Source: Bacteroidota bacterium (GTDB lineage: Bacteria; Bacteroidota; Bacteroidia; Chitinophagales; Chitinophagaceae). From it: a stretch of 16,198 nt of DNA. Under the pieces are notes generated by a model, which was not told the DNA's origin, searched no databases, and saw only the letters and a list, made by a program, of their open reading frames with translations. The DNA lies in the NCBI GenBank assembly GCA_021824855.1, contig JAKAJX010000058.1, forward strand, positions 1 through 16,198, written 5' to 3'. Position 1 is the first letter of the stretch. Every line of letters begins with the position of its first letter. Position numbers and translations under genes: made by a program. This document shows positions 6,614 through 14,646 of the stretch, piece by piece.

Positions 6614-7774
6614 ATGAAAAGAGATTATTACGAAATATTAGGTGTTTCAAAAACTGCTTCGGCCGATGAAATAAAAAAAGCGTATCGAAAAGTGGCCATG
6701 CAATTTCACCCCGATAGAAACCCGGGAGATAAAGCTGCCGAAGAAAAATTTAAAGAAGCAGCAGAAGCTTACGAGGTTTTAAGTGATACCGATAAGAAAG
6801 CTAAATACGATAGATATGGCCATCAGGCTTTTGCTCCGGGAATGGGCGGTGGCGGATTTCATGCCAGCAATATGGAAGATATTTTTAGCCAATTCGGAGA
6901 TATTTTTGGCGAAGATATGTTTGGAAGCTTTTTTGGTGGCAGTAGCCGTAGAGGTGGTGGTGGTGGAAGAAGAGCTTCTGGTCAGCGAGGCAGTAATTTA
7001 AGAATTAAAGTTAAACTTACTTACGAAGAAATTGCAAAAGGCGTAACCAAAACAGTTAAAGTAAAAAAACATGTTTTTTGCAGCAATTGCAATGGCAGCG
7101 GTGCAAAAGATAAAGGCAGTGTACAAAATTGTACCACTTGTGGTGGTAGCGGACAAGTTAGAAAAGTTACCAATACTTTTTTAGGCCAAATGCAAACAGT
7201 AACTACTTGTCCAACTTGTAATGGAGAAGGTACCACCGTTACTGCAAAATGTAGTGTATGTAAAGGTGAAGGAAGGGTTTTTGGAGAAGAAACTATTTCT
7301 ATTGATATACCAGCCGGTGTGCAAGAAGGAATGCAATTAAGTATGGGAGGAAAAGGGAATGCCGGCGAACGTGGAGGTGCTTCGGGCGATTTAATTGTGC
7401 AGATTGAAGAAGAACAACATGCTGAATTACAAAGAGACGGATTGAATGTTGCTTACGATTTACATATTTCTTTCCCTGATGCAACTTTTGGAACATCGGT
7501 TGAAGTGCCTACTATTGACGGAAGAGCTAAGATTAAAATTCCTGCTGGTACGCAAGGCGGAAAAATATTTCGTTTAAAAGGAAAAGGATTTCCTGAAGTA
7601 CAAGGTTATGGACGAGGAGATCAATTAGTACATGTAAATGTATGGACACCACAAAATCTTACATCGGAAGAAAAAGCCATGTTAGACAAACTTAATGCCA
7701 GTGCTAATTTTAAACCACAACCCAGTAAAAGCGATAAAAGTTTTTTTGAAAGAGTAAAAGAAGCATTTAGTTAA
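6614..7774 (+). CDS. dnaJ: Chaperone protein DnaJ
   Basis: DnaJ (Hsp40) delivers unfolded clients to DnaK and stimulates its ATPase. All domains of a class A DnaJ are present in 386 residues: J-domain 1-70 with HPD at 32-34; Gly/Phe-rich linker about 73-127; four intact zinc motifs CxxCxGxG at 156-163, 173-180, 199-206 and 213-220; and the C-terminal client-binding domains to about 350. I chose the ATG at 6614, which gives MKRDYYEILG, the standard J-domain start. The frame is open back to a TTG just after grpE, but those 26 codons resemble no DnaJ and cover the inverted repeat. The end overlaps the VWA gene on the other strand by 8 bases, with no hairpin terminator at the junction. Confidence 0.96.
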   Translation: MKRDYYEILGVSKTASADEIKKAYRKVAMQFHPDRNPGDKAAEEKFKEAAEAYEVLSDTDKKAKYDRYGHQAFAPGMGGGGFHASNMEDIFSQFGDIFGEDMFGSFFGGSSRRGGGGGRRASGQRGSNLRIKVKLTYEEIAKGVTKTVKVKKHVFCSNCNGSGAKDKGSVQNCTTCGGSGQVRKVTNTFLGQMQTVTTCPTCNGEGTTVTAKCSVCKGEGRVFGEETISIDIPAGVQEGMQLSMGGKGNAGERGGASGDLIVQIEEEQHAELQRDGLNVAYDLHISFPDATFGTSVEVPTIDGRAKIKIPAGTQGGKIFRLKGKGFPEVQGYGRGDQLVHVNVWTPQNLTSEEKAMLDKLNASANFKPQPSKSDKSFFERVKEAFS

Positions 7775-9527
7775 ATCGTTTTTTCTTTTTGTATTTATAA
7801 TTATATACTTTTTGTGCTTTTTTTATCAGCTCAATAAATTCTTGCTGCTGCCTATTATTCACATCAATTGCGGCATTTGCAATATTTAATAGATTATCGT
7901 AATTAAAGCTTTTTGAATATTTAGATTGTTTTAGCAATTCACCCAGCATTACAATAGCAGTAGCAAACCTTACCGAAGCCGGCGCTTCGGTAAATAAAAT
8001 AGGCTGATAAAGAGAAGAAAAATTTTCAATGCAATAAGTATTCTTTGGTGGAAGTTTATATTGCAAATTCATATTGGCCATTACCATATTGGCTTCAACA
8101 TGCTCGGCAGTAACAATTTCAAATACTGCCATCATATTATGCCCACTCCCAATTTCGCCACCTTGCAATTCATTAGTTGTATCTGCCATTGATTGCCTTT
8201 TATTATCAAACCCAATTAGCCTATATTCTTTTACAATATTTTTATTGAACTGAATATTAAAATAAGCATCATTTGCTACAACAAACATGGTTTTAGCAAA
8301 TTCGGCAATTAATACTTTTTCTGCTTCATCTATATTATCTAAATAAGCAAAATTGCCATTTCCTTTTTTGGAGAGTGTTTCTAATTTACTGTCTTTATAA
8401 TTTCCCATTCCAACACCCAAACAAGTAAGATAAATACCACTTTGTTTTTCAAACAAAATCATATCTTCTAATTCCTTATCCGATGTTTGTCCAATATTAA
8501 AATCACCATCAGTAGCTAAAATAATTCTGTTATTCCCGTTTTTAATAAATGCTTTTTTAGCTATGTAATAAGCCGTACGAATGGCATTTTCTCCGGGAGT
8601 ATCACCATCTGCATACAACGAATCAATTGCGTTTTTAATTTTTTGTTTTTCATTACCACTGATACGATTAAGTACTACCTGAACTCCGCCACCATAAGTT
8701 ACAATTGAAATAGTATCTTTTTCTCTAAGGTTATTTACCAAGAGTTTGAATGCCGATTGCAATAATGGTAACCGATTAGGTCTATCCATTGACCCTGAAA
8801 CATCTATTAAAAAAACAAGATTACTTGGCGGAACAGTATCTAAATTAATGGTAGGTGCTATAATATTTACAAATAGTAAATTGTTTTGGGCATTCCATGG
8901 GCAAGAGGTTACAAGCGTGTGATAGTTGAATTTATTGGTGGTTTTAATAGTATCAATAATTTTCAGATCAAAATAATTGAGCATTTCATCTATCCTAACA
9001 GCATCAACAGGCACGTCCATTTCGTTCATTAAAAATCTGCGGATATTACTATACGATGCTCGATCAATATTTAAAGAAAATCCGGTTTCAGGATAGGCCG
9101 ATGCATCAATAAAATCATTTTCTATTAAACTGCTATAGCTCTCTCCAAATGATGAAATATTATTGCTGTAATTTGTTGCTAAGTTTTTAGTTTTTGAAGT
9201 AAGCTTATGTTTTACAGGAGCAAGTTTTTGATTTAAAATTTTCATAACAAAAACTTGGTAATTTCTGGCATCTATTAATTGATGTATTGTTTCATATCCA
9301 TCGTAAAGCAAGGTAATAGAATCGGTTACTGTATTTAAAGCAATTCCAAAATTGCCATCATATCCGCTATTAAAAGGAAATGATCCTTTTGATTGAAGTA
9401 TGATTTTAACATCGGGTAATAGTTTGCCTTTTTCATCTCTTACTTCGCCACGCAAATAATACTGGCCATTAGTGCTGAATGTAAAAAGAGCACCAACAAT
9501 AACAAGTATTATCGAAGCAAGCTTCAT
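7767..9527 (-). CDS. YfbK-like von Willebrand factor type A protein with N-terminal carboxypeptidase-regulatory-like domain
   Basis: A 586-residue secreted or envelope protein of unknown exact function. A signal peptide covers about 1-21, with no clear lipobox. Next comes a carboxypeptidase-regulatory-like beta-sandwich at about 24-95 (LRGEVRDEKGKLLPDVKI, then SGYDGNFGI), a common Bacteroidota add-on. A YfbK-type N-terminal region follows (about 145-230, SYSNIRRFLMNEMDVP and RIDEMLNYF). The VWA domain is at about 236-410 with a full metal site: DVSGS at 242-246, GDTPG with T310, and TDGD at 339-342. The C-terminal YfbK domain includes EYRLIGF at 434-440 and GGEIGSGHNMMAVFEI at 456-471. Metal-dependent protein binding is expected. 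It is the last gene of the leftward run, 47 bases after hpt. A strong 10-bp hairpin lies within its 3' part. Confidence 0.85.
   Translation of the reverse strand: MKLASIILVIVGALFTFSTNGQYYLRGEVRDEKGKLLPDVKIILQSKGSFPFNSGYDGNFGIALNTVTDSITLLYDGYETIHQLIDARNYQVFVMKILNQKLAPVKHKLTSKTKNLATNYSNNISSFGESYSSLIENDFIDASAYPETGFSLNIDRASYSNIRRFLMNEMDVPVDAVRIDEMLNYFDLKIIDTIKTTNKFNYHTLVTSCPWNAQNNLLFVNIIAPTINLDTVPPSNLVFLIDVSGSMDRPNRLPLLQSAFKLLVNNLREKDTISIVTYGGGVQVVLNRISGNEKQKIKNAIDSLYADGDTPGENAIRTAYYIAKKAFIKNGNNRIILATDGDFNIGQTSDKELEDMILFEKQSGIYLTCLGVGMGNYKDSKLETLSKKGNGNFAYLDNIDEAEKVLIAEFAKTMFVVANDAYFNIQFNKNIVKEYRLIGFDNKRQSMADTTNELQGGEIGSGHNMMAVFEIVTAEHVEANMVMANMNLQYKLPPKNTYCIENFSSLYQPILFTEAPASVRFATAIVMLGELLKQSKYSKSFNYDNLLNIANAAIDVNNRQQQEFIELIKKAQKVYNYKYKKKKRFN
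7970..7993. repeat. GC-rich perfect hairpin inside the VWA gene
   Basis: TTACCGAAGC (7970-7979), loop CGGC, GCTTCGGTAA (7984-7993): a perfect 10-bp stem with a 4-base loop. It encodes TEAPASV of the YfbK-like protein (about residues 513-519). It stands out in an AT-rich region. Neither strand has a T-run after it, so it does not look like a normal intrinsic terminator. Confidence 0.6.
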
Positions 9528-9574
9528 ATACGAGAGTTTAAATAAATACGCAATAAATGATAGGTTACATTATT

Positions 9575-10114
9575 CTATTCAATATGCAACTGATATATTT
9601 CAGGTATATTTCTTCCAAATCCATCATAATCTAATCCATACCCCACCACAAACTTATTTGGAATTGAGAAACAACAATAATCGATTGTAACAGGATATTC
9701 TGTTGCATCGGGTTTATGCAGCAATACGGCAATTTTTAATGAAGCAGGTTGCTGATTGTGTAATTGTGGTAAAAAACTATGTAAGGTTTTTCCGGTATCA
9801 ATAATATCTTCTAAGATAACTATATGACGATTATTAATGTTAACATCCAAACCAATAGATGTAATAACATTACCGGTAGATTTAACGCCTTTATAGGAAG
9901 CTAATTTTATAAAACAAATTTCGGCCTCTATAGTTAGTTGCCTAAAAATATCGGATGCAAAAATGAATGATCCATTTAATATGGCAATGAATAAAGGATT
10001 TTTGTCTTTATATTCTTCAGATAAACTATTGGCCAACTCTTTTACTTTATGAAAAATAGTTTCTTGCGAAATAAATGGAACAAATTTTTTATCGAGTACT
10101 TGAATAACTGACAT
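9575..10114 (-). CDS. hpt: Hypoxanthine phosphoribosyltransferase
   Basis: A cytosolic purine salvage enzyme that joins hypoxanthine (often also guanine) to PRPP, giving IMP or GMP. In 179 residues it shows ILNGSF at 45-50 (pyrophosphate loop), the PRPP-binding motif VILEDIIDTGKTL at 99-111, LLHKPDA at 131-137 (purine-binding lysine), and FVVGYGLDYDGFGRN at 155-169. These are diagnostic of the Hpt family, and the length is typical. The ATG at 10114 fits the usual N-terminus. It lies 11 bases after the glucosaminidase gene and 47 bases before the VWA gene on the same strand. The reason for co-transcription with envelope genes is unclear. Whether guanine is also used cannot be told here. Confidence 0.95.
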   Translation of the reverse strand: MSVIQVLDKKFVPFISQETIFHKVKELANSLSEEYKDKNPLFIAILNGSFIFASDIFRQLTIEAEICFIKLASYKGVKSTGNVITSIGLDVNINNRHIVILEDIIDTGKTLHSFLPQLHNQQPASLKIAVLLHKPDATEYPVTIDYCCFSIPNKFVVGYGLDYDGFGRNIPEIYQLHIE

Positions 10115-10125
10115 AGTTGTAGTAT

Positions 10126-11250
10126 TTATTCGAAAGAGTTATTACTAAATTCATCTTGAGATGAAGTTACCAATGCAATGGTTTTTGGACTATTTGGAGC
10201 CTGATATCTTAAATATATTTTTTCGCCAATTGCAGGAAATGCATCTTTTTTTAAACTATTGTATTGCAATACATTTTCCATTCTCACACCTTCTCTTTGG
10301 CAAATATCGTATAACGATTCGGTTTTAGTTACCACATGAAAATCTTTATCTCCTTTTTTCAATTTTCTTTCTAAAAAAATTAATCTGCCTTTTGGCAAAA
10401 TATTTATTTCGGGCATTTCATTAAACTCTAATAGTTTACTTAAACTTACTTGATATTGATATGCAATAGCCAATAAAGAAGTGCCGGCAGTTGCAAATAT
10501 TACTTTAGAATGATTAATTGAAAAAATACCTTGTGGGTAATTATTAGTTGTTACAGAGGCAGTATTTCTATTACCGTTTTGATAATTGGTAAATATTTCA
10601 ACTTCTTCTTTTTCCTCCTTCATTGGAGTAGGCGTTACTGATTGTTTTACGAATGTAGCATCGCTATTTTTTTGATTGCTATTTTTTGGAGATGAAAAAT
10701 CGGCAACTACGCTATTGTTTTTGTTTGTTTGTTGCAATGCTGCAATAGTGTATTGATTTAAATTGTAATCGTTAATTATTTTTAATAGTCTTTGCGGATA
10801 ATCTTTTTCAGTAGCATATCCTGTTTTCTTTAAACCATAAGCCCATCCTTCTATATCGGTAGGAGAAAGTGTAAATAAAGATGCATAATAAGGTCTGTTT
10901 TTTAAAAAATCTGAATGATCTCGAAATGAAGCTGCCGCATCGGGATATACTCTAAAACATTCATTTTTTTCGTCGTCATCATGATATACTTTATCGCCAG
11001 TCCATTCAGCTTTACATTTAATCCCAAAATGGTTGTTAGATTGTTTGCACAATTCACTTTCGCCATATTGCGATTCAAGAATACCTTGTGCTAAAGTAAT
11101 TGCAGCAGGAACGCCACTGCGTTGCATTTCGGCAATAGCTATATTTTTATACATATTGATATAAGTATATCCTTTTTCAGTTTGTGCTGTTACTGCTACA
11201 ACTACTGTAGAAAGTAAAAAAAATAGTATCAATAATTTTTTCATGTTCAT
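10126..11250 (-). CDS. Secreted glucosaminidase (GH73/FlgJ type) with two LysM-like repeats
   Basis: A predicted cell-wall hydrolase that cuts beta-1,4 bonds next to N-acetylglucosamine in peptidoglycan. A signal peptide covers about 1-22, ending in VTAQ. The glucosaminidase domain is at about 28-165: GVPAAITLAQGILESQYGES with likely catalytic E59, NNHFGIKC at 72-79, FRVYPDAAASFRDHSDFL at 99-116, and GWAYGLKKTGYATEKDYPQRL at 135-155. An Asn/Ser/Thr-rich linker (about 170-245) leads to two degenerate LysM-like repeats at about 251-294 and 304-348 (FHVVTKTESLYDICQREGV), which should bind glycan. The start codon overlaps the stop of the upstream methyltransferase gene as ATGA (11247-11250), a sign of translational coupling; a second ATG lies two codons on. 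It probably acts in the periplasm on wall growth or separation. Confidence 0.9.
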   Translation of the reverse strand: MNMKKLLILFFLLSTVVVAVTAQTEKGYTYINMYKNIAIAEMQRSGVPAAITLAQGILESQYGESELCKQSNNHFGIKCKAEWTGDKVYHDDDEKNECFRVYPDAAASFRDHSDFLKNRPYYASLFTLSPTDIEGWAYGLKKTGYATEKDYPQRLLKIINDYNLNQYTIAALQQTNKNNSVVADFSSPKNSNQKNSDATFVKQSVTPTPMKEEKEEVEIFTNYQNGNRNTASVTTNNYPQGIFSINHSKVIFATAGTSLLAIAYQYQVSLSKLLEFNEMPEINILPKGRLIFLERKLKKGDKDFHVVTKTESLYDICQREGVRMENVLQYNSLKKDAFPAIGEKIYLRYQAPNSPKTIALVTSSQDEFSNNSFE

Positions 11251-11885
11251 TTCTTTTTAATCAGCATTAAGCCATCACGCATGGTAATTAATACTTGTTC
11301 TACAGTTACATCGTTTGCCACTTTTTCATTAAATGCCTGAATAGCCAATGCATTTTTGCCTTTTACCTTTTCATCTAAAACTTGCCCATGAAATAAAACA
11401 TTATCAACTATTATCAATCCGTTGTTATTTAGCTTCGGCAAAACCAAATCGTAATAATCGCAATATCCTGTTTTATCGGCATCAATAAAAACCAAATCCC
11501 AAGTATAAGGCAATGTTGGTATAATATCCATAGCATTTCCGGAATGCAAATGTATTTGGTTATTATACTTCGAAATGCTAAAATTTTCTTTAGCGGTTGT
11601 AATTTCAGATGCTCTTAATTCAATTGTATGCAATTCTCCCTCCGGCTGTAGCCCTTTTGCAAGACATAAAGCGCTATAACCGGTAAAAGTACCAATTTCT
11701 AAAACGTATTTTGGTTGTAAAATAGTGCTTATGAAGCTTAAAAATTTTCCTTGAACCGGACTGCTAATCATAGAAGCATGTTCATGTGTAGCTATGGTGT
11801 GTTGTTGAATTTGTTGTAACAACCAATCGTCTGGCGAAGTATATTTTGCTGAATATGCTTCTACAAGGGGGTGAAATAATTCCAT
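11247..11885 (-). CDS. SAM-dependent O-methyltransferase, catechol-O-methyltransferase-like (Methyltransf_3)
   Basis: A 212-residue cytosolic class I methyltransferase. The SAM-binding motif LEIGTFTGYSALCLAKGL is at 62-79, HTIEL at 86-90 is the acidic end of strand 2, FIDADK at 133-138 gives the metal-binding aspartates, and IIVDNVLFHGQV is at 158-169. This set is typical of the metal-dependent COMT-like family, which includes bacterial YrrM/TrmR (tRNA 5-hydroxyuridine methylation) as well as small-molecule enzymes. TrmR-like activity is plausible, but the substrate cannot be decided from sequence alone. It sits 9 bases after the symporter gene and overlaps the glucosaminidase gene by 4 bases. 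Confidence 0.87.
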   Translation of the reverse strand: MELFHPLVEAYSAKYTSPDDWLLQQIQQHTIATHEHASMISSPVQGKFLSFISTILQPKYVLEIGTFTGYSALCLAKGLQPEGELHTIELRASEITTAKENFSISKYNNQIHLHSGNAMDIIPTLPYTWDLVFIDADKTGYCDYYDLVLPKLNNNGLIIVDNVLFHGQVLDEKVKGKNALAIQAFNEKVANDVTVEQVLITMRDGLMLIKKK

Positions 11886-11894
11886 TCTTCAAAA

Positions 11895-13355
11895 TTATGA
11901 TTTTGCTTTAGCAGGCAAAGAGAAAATCCATAATCCTGCAAAAGTAATTAAACCATTAATAATTAATAGCTCCAATCCTATTTCAAATGAACCGAATAAT
12001 TTGTTTTGAAAAGTATCAATTAAATAACAAATAATGGGTGAAGCCACACATATTATGGGAACAATTTGATCTTTTACTTTTCGATTGGTAATTATACCAA
12101 AAGTAAATAAGCCCAATAATGGACCATAAGTGTACGATGCTACTTTTAAAATAATTCCAATCATACTTTGGCTATCAATCCATTTATATACCATCACAAA
12201 AAATAAAAATAGTATGGCAAAACCAAGATGTACATTTTGTCTTATCTTTTTCTTTTTATCATCATTCCAATGAATATTTCTTTGCATTCCCAAAATATCT
12301 ATACAAAAAGTAGAGGTTAAAGCAGTTATTGCTCCATCGGCACTGGGGAATAATGCGGAGATAAGTGCTATAATAAATATTACCGAAACAAAAGATGGCA
12401 TGTGGTGTAAAGCAATTTCAGGAAATAGCTTGTCGCCTGTTTGAACAATATTTTGCTGATTAGCATATAAATATAACAAGCCACCTAAGAATAAAAATAT
12501 TAGAATTACAACAGTTAAAATTAGGCCCATGGTAATAACATTTTTTTGAGAATCTTTTAATGTTTTTACCGAAATGTTTTTTTGCATCATTTCCTGATCC
12601 ATGCCCGTCATGGTAATGCATATAAATGCACCTGCCAATATTTGTTTTACAAAAAATAATTTACTATTGGGATTAGTAAAAAATATGGTAGCGTATTTTT
12701 TTTCGGCCATTGCACTAATACTATCAACAACCGATAAATGCAAGCTGTTTAATATATAAATGCTGCAAATAATTAATCCTAATAACATAAAACTCGTTTG
12801 CAAAGTATCCGTCCAAACAATAGTTTTTACGCCACCTTCATACGTGTATAAAAGAATCATTAATAAAATAATTAAAGCAGTAGCCCAAAAAGGAATATGC
12901 AAATTTTCGAGTATAGCATCTTGCAAAATTTTAACCACCAAATACAATCGGGAAGTGGCACCCAGTACTCTTGACAGTATAAAAAAACTTGCTCCTGTTT
13001 TATATGAGGCAAACCCTAATCTGGTAATTAAATAATTATAAATAGACGTGAGATTTAACTTATAATACAAGGGCAATAAAACATAAGCTATTACTACATA
13101 TCCTATTAAATAGCCTATTGTTAATTGAAAATAAGCAAAAGATTCTTTAGCAACTGCCCCCGGAACGCTTACAAAAGTTACACCACTTAAAGAGGTACCT
13201 AACATTCCAAATGCAACCAACATCCAATGGCTTTTACGATTGCCAATAAAAAAAGAATCGTTATTGCTATTTTTTCCTGTATACCAAGCCACTGCCAATA
13301 GCAACAAAAAATAAATAAATACAAATGAAAATAAAAGTAATGATGACATATACAT
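11895..13355 (-). CDS. Sodium:solute symporter (SSS/SLC5 family)
   Basis: A 486-residue inner-membrane protein with about 13 hydrophobic helices, which should use the sodium gradient to import a small organic solute. SSS hallmarks are the first helices with GTSLSGVTF at 53-61 (sodium-site region), YTYEGGVKTIVWTDTLQ at 170-186, matching the family signature between helices 5 and 6, and ALFPSADGAITALTS in helix 8 with the Ser/Thr sodium ligands. The central MTGMDQEMMQKN segment is also family-like. The substrate cannot be assigned, and the neighbours do not point to one. The start is ATG at 13355 or two codons later at 13349. It is the first gene of the leftward five-gene run and divergent from the LOG gene across a 99-base gap. 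Confidence 0.88.
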   Translation of the reverse strand: MYMSSLLLFSFVFIYFLLLLAVAWYTGKNSNNDSFFIGNRKSHWMLVAFGMLGTSLSGVTFVSVPGAVAKESFAYFQLTIGYLIGYVVIAYVLLPLYYKLNLTSIYNYLITRLGFASYKTGASFFILSRVLGATSRLYLVVKILQDAILENLHIPFWATALIILLMILLYTYEGGVKTIVWTDTLQTSFMLLGLIICSIYILNSLHLSVVDSISAMAEKKYATIFFTNPNSKLFFVKQILAGAFICITMTGMDQEMMQKNISVKTLKDSQKNVITMGLILTVVILIFLFLGGLLYLYANQQNIVQTGDKLFPEIALHHMPSFVSVIFIIALISALFPSADGAITALTSTFCIDILGMQRNIHWNDDKKKKIRQNVHLGFAILFLFFVMVYKWIDSQSMIGIILKVASYTYGPLLGLFTFGIITNRKVKDQIVPIICVASPIICYLIDTFQNKLFGSFEIGLELLIINGLITFAGLWIFSLPAKAKS

Positions 13356-13417
13356 TAAGATATAAGCAACAAAATAAAAACTTTAAGTTAAGTATTGCAA
13401 GATTATCTCTTCAATCA

Positions 13418-13439
13418 AACAAATTACAGTTAATTTGTT
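13418..13439. promoter_or_regulatory. Dyad in the divergent gap between the symporter and LOG genes
   Basis: AACAAATTA (13418-13426), CAGT, TAATTTGTT (13431-13439): perfect 9-base arms with a 4-base spacer. It lies 15 bases before the LOG ATG and 62 bases before the symporter start on the other strand. Each arm carries an imperfect TAnnTTTG-like sequence, one on each strand. It could be an operator or an RNA hairpin in the LOG leader. Being AT-rich, some chance of coincidence remains. Confidence 0.4.
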
Positions 13440-13454
13440 AGTAAAATTTATTCA

Positions 13455-14000
13455 ATGCAATATAAAAGTATAGCAGTTTTTTGCGGCAGCAAAACAGGCA
13501 ATAATTCATTATACGCAATGCATGCAAAACAATTGGGCGAATTATTGGCAAAGAATAATATTACTTTAATTTATGGGGGTGGAAAATCTGGTTTGATGGG
13601 CATTTTAGCCGATAGTGCTATGAGCAATCAGGGTAAAGTAATAGGAGTAATTCCTGAAATTTTATCTCAATGGGAATTACAAAATAATACCATTTCGGAA
13701 TTGCATATTGTTGCCGATATGCATACCAGAAAAAAAATGATGTATGAATTATGCGATGCAGCAATTATACTTGCCGGCGGCAATGGAACATTAGATGAAT
13801 TGTTTGAATTAATTACTTGGAATACATTAAAAATTCATGAAAAAAGAATTATGATTCTTAATTCTAACGGATATTATAACCAACTAATTGCTCACCTTTA
13901 CACAATGCAGCAAGAAGGTTTTTTACACGAAAATTGGGAAGATAGAATTGCTATATACACAACACCTACAGCTATTTTCGACGACCTTTACCCGTGTTAA
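13455..14000 (+). CDS. LOG-family protein (TIGR00730 type), nucleoside 5'-monophosphate phosphoribohydrolase
   Basis: A 181-residue cytosolic Rossmann-fold protein of the LOG (Lonely guy) family. Members cleave the N-glycosidic bond of AMP or of cytokinin riboside monophosphates. It has SIAVFCGS at 5-12, YGGGKSGLMG at 40-49, the MHTRK motif at 89-93 (usually MHERK) with the catalytic arginine, and AGGNGTLDE at 107-115. The last is normally PGGxGTxxE; here the proline is alanine. ITWNTLKIHEK at 120-130 fits the family. Size is normal. The start is the ATG at 13455, which gives the standard N-terminus. It is transcribed alone, and its last 29 bases overlap the end of the barrel protein gene on the other strand. 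In bacteria an AMP-nucleosidase-like role is more likely than hormone synthesis. Confidence 0.88.
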   Translation: MQYKSIAVFCGSKTGNNSLYAMHAKQLGELLAKNNITLIYGGGKSGLMGILADSAMSNQGKVIGVIPEILSQWELQNNTISELHIVADMHTRKKMMYELCDAAIILAGGNGTLDELFELITWNTLKIHEKRIMILNSNGYYNQLIAHLYTMQQEGFLHENWEDRIAIYTTPTAIFDDLYPC

Positions 14001-14613
14001 TATAGAAATTAAATCCGGCTCTAAATACCGGTAATGCTGCGTTGCTATAAACATCTCTATAAGGAGAACTGGGATCTGTAAGCAAATCCATCATTATAAC
14101 AGTATAAAAATTACTTTGTCCTATAATTCTTTGTGCATATCCTATACCCGCTAAAAAACTATTAGATTGTGTTCCATATTTCGAACCCAAACCACTGCCC
14201 ATATCGGTTAAAGTATAATCTATCCAATTATGCTCAAATTGCCCTTGGAAAAAAAATTGGTTTAACGGATATACTCTAATATAAGGGCCTCCGCCATAAT
14301 TAAACATCCTTTGCCTTGTATTGTTGTTGTAATAAGGATCGGCTCTTACAGAGGTATAATTTAAATTAATAGCAATACCGGCATCGAGCCATGGTGTTAA
14401 CGAATAACCAATTTCGGGTGTGCCACCAACATTAAACGAATAACTTCCAAAACCCAAAGCTAAACTTCCACCTGTATATAGATTTTCTTTTTTAAAGCCA
14501 TTTTGTGGAGGAAGATTTTCCTGATCATTATATATAGGAGGCATATTATGATATTGCGCCAATAAAACAGAGCTAATACAAGCAAATGAAATGAATAAAG
14601 CAATTTTTTTCAT
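13972..14613 (-). CDS. Hypothetical secreted protein, predicted small outer-membrane beta-barrel
   Basis: I do not recognise a named family. The protein has 213 residues from the ATG at 14613; a TTG six codons upstream would only add residues in front of a good signal peptide. The signal peptide is about 1-19 (MKKIALFISFACISSVLLA|Q). After a Pro/Asn-rich stretch (about 22-42), the rest is a series of alternating, aromatic- and glycine-rich segments typical of outer-membrane strands: TGGSLALGFGSYSFNVGG, AGIAINLNYTSV, GGPYIRVYPL, FFFQGQFEHNWIDYTL, FRAGFNFYIN. It ends in a basic tail, GKGRRK, instead of an aromatic residue. It lies 33 bases after the GlcD-like gene on the same strand and may be co-transcribed. 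The barrel fold is inferred from composition and pattern only. Confidence 0.72.
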   Translation of the reverse strand: MKKIALFISFACISSVLLAQYHNMPPIYNDQENLPPQNGFKKENLYTGGSLALGFGSYSFNVGGTPEIGYSLTPWLDAGIAINLNYTSVRADPYYNNNTRQRMFNYGGGPYIRVYPLNQFFFQGQFEHNWIDYTLTDMGSGLGSKYGTQSNSFLAGIGYAQRIIGQSNFYTVIMMDLLTDPSSPYRDVYSNAALPVFRAGFNFYINTGKGRRK

Positions 14614-14646
14614 GATAAGATATTTATGCAAACTTCAACTAAATTA

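Noticed and set aside
6899..6990. GGT/GGC-rich stretch as a tandem repeat
   Set aside because: It is the Gly/Phe-rich linker of DnaJ, normal for class A members.
14614..14631. TTG start for the barrel protein six codons upstream
   Set aside because: The ATG at 14611-14613 gives a clean signal peptide beginning MKK.
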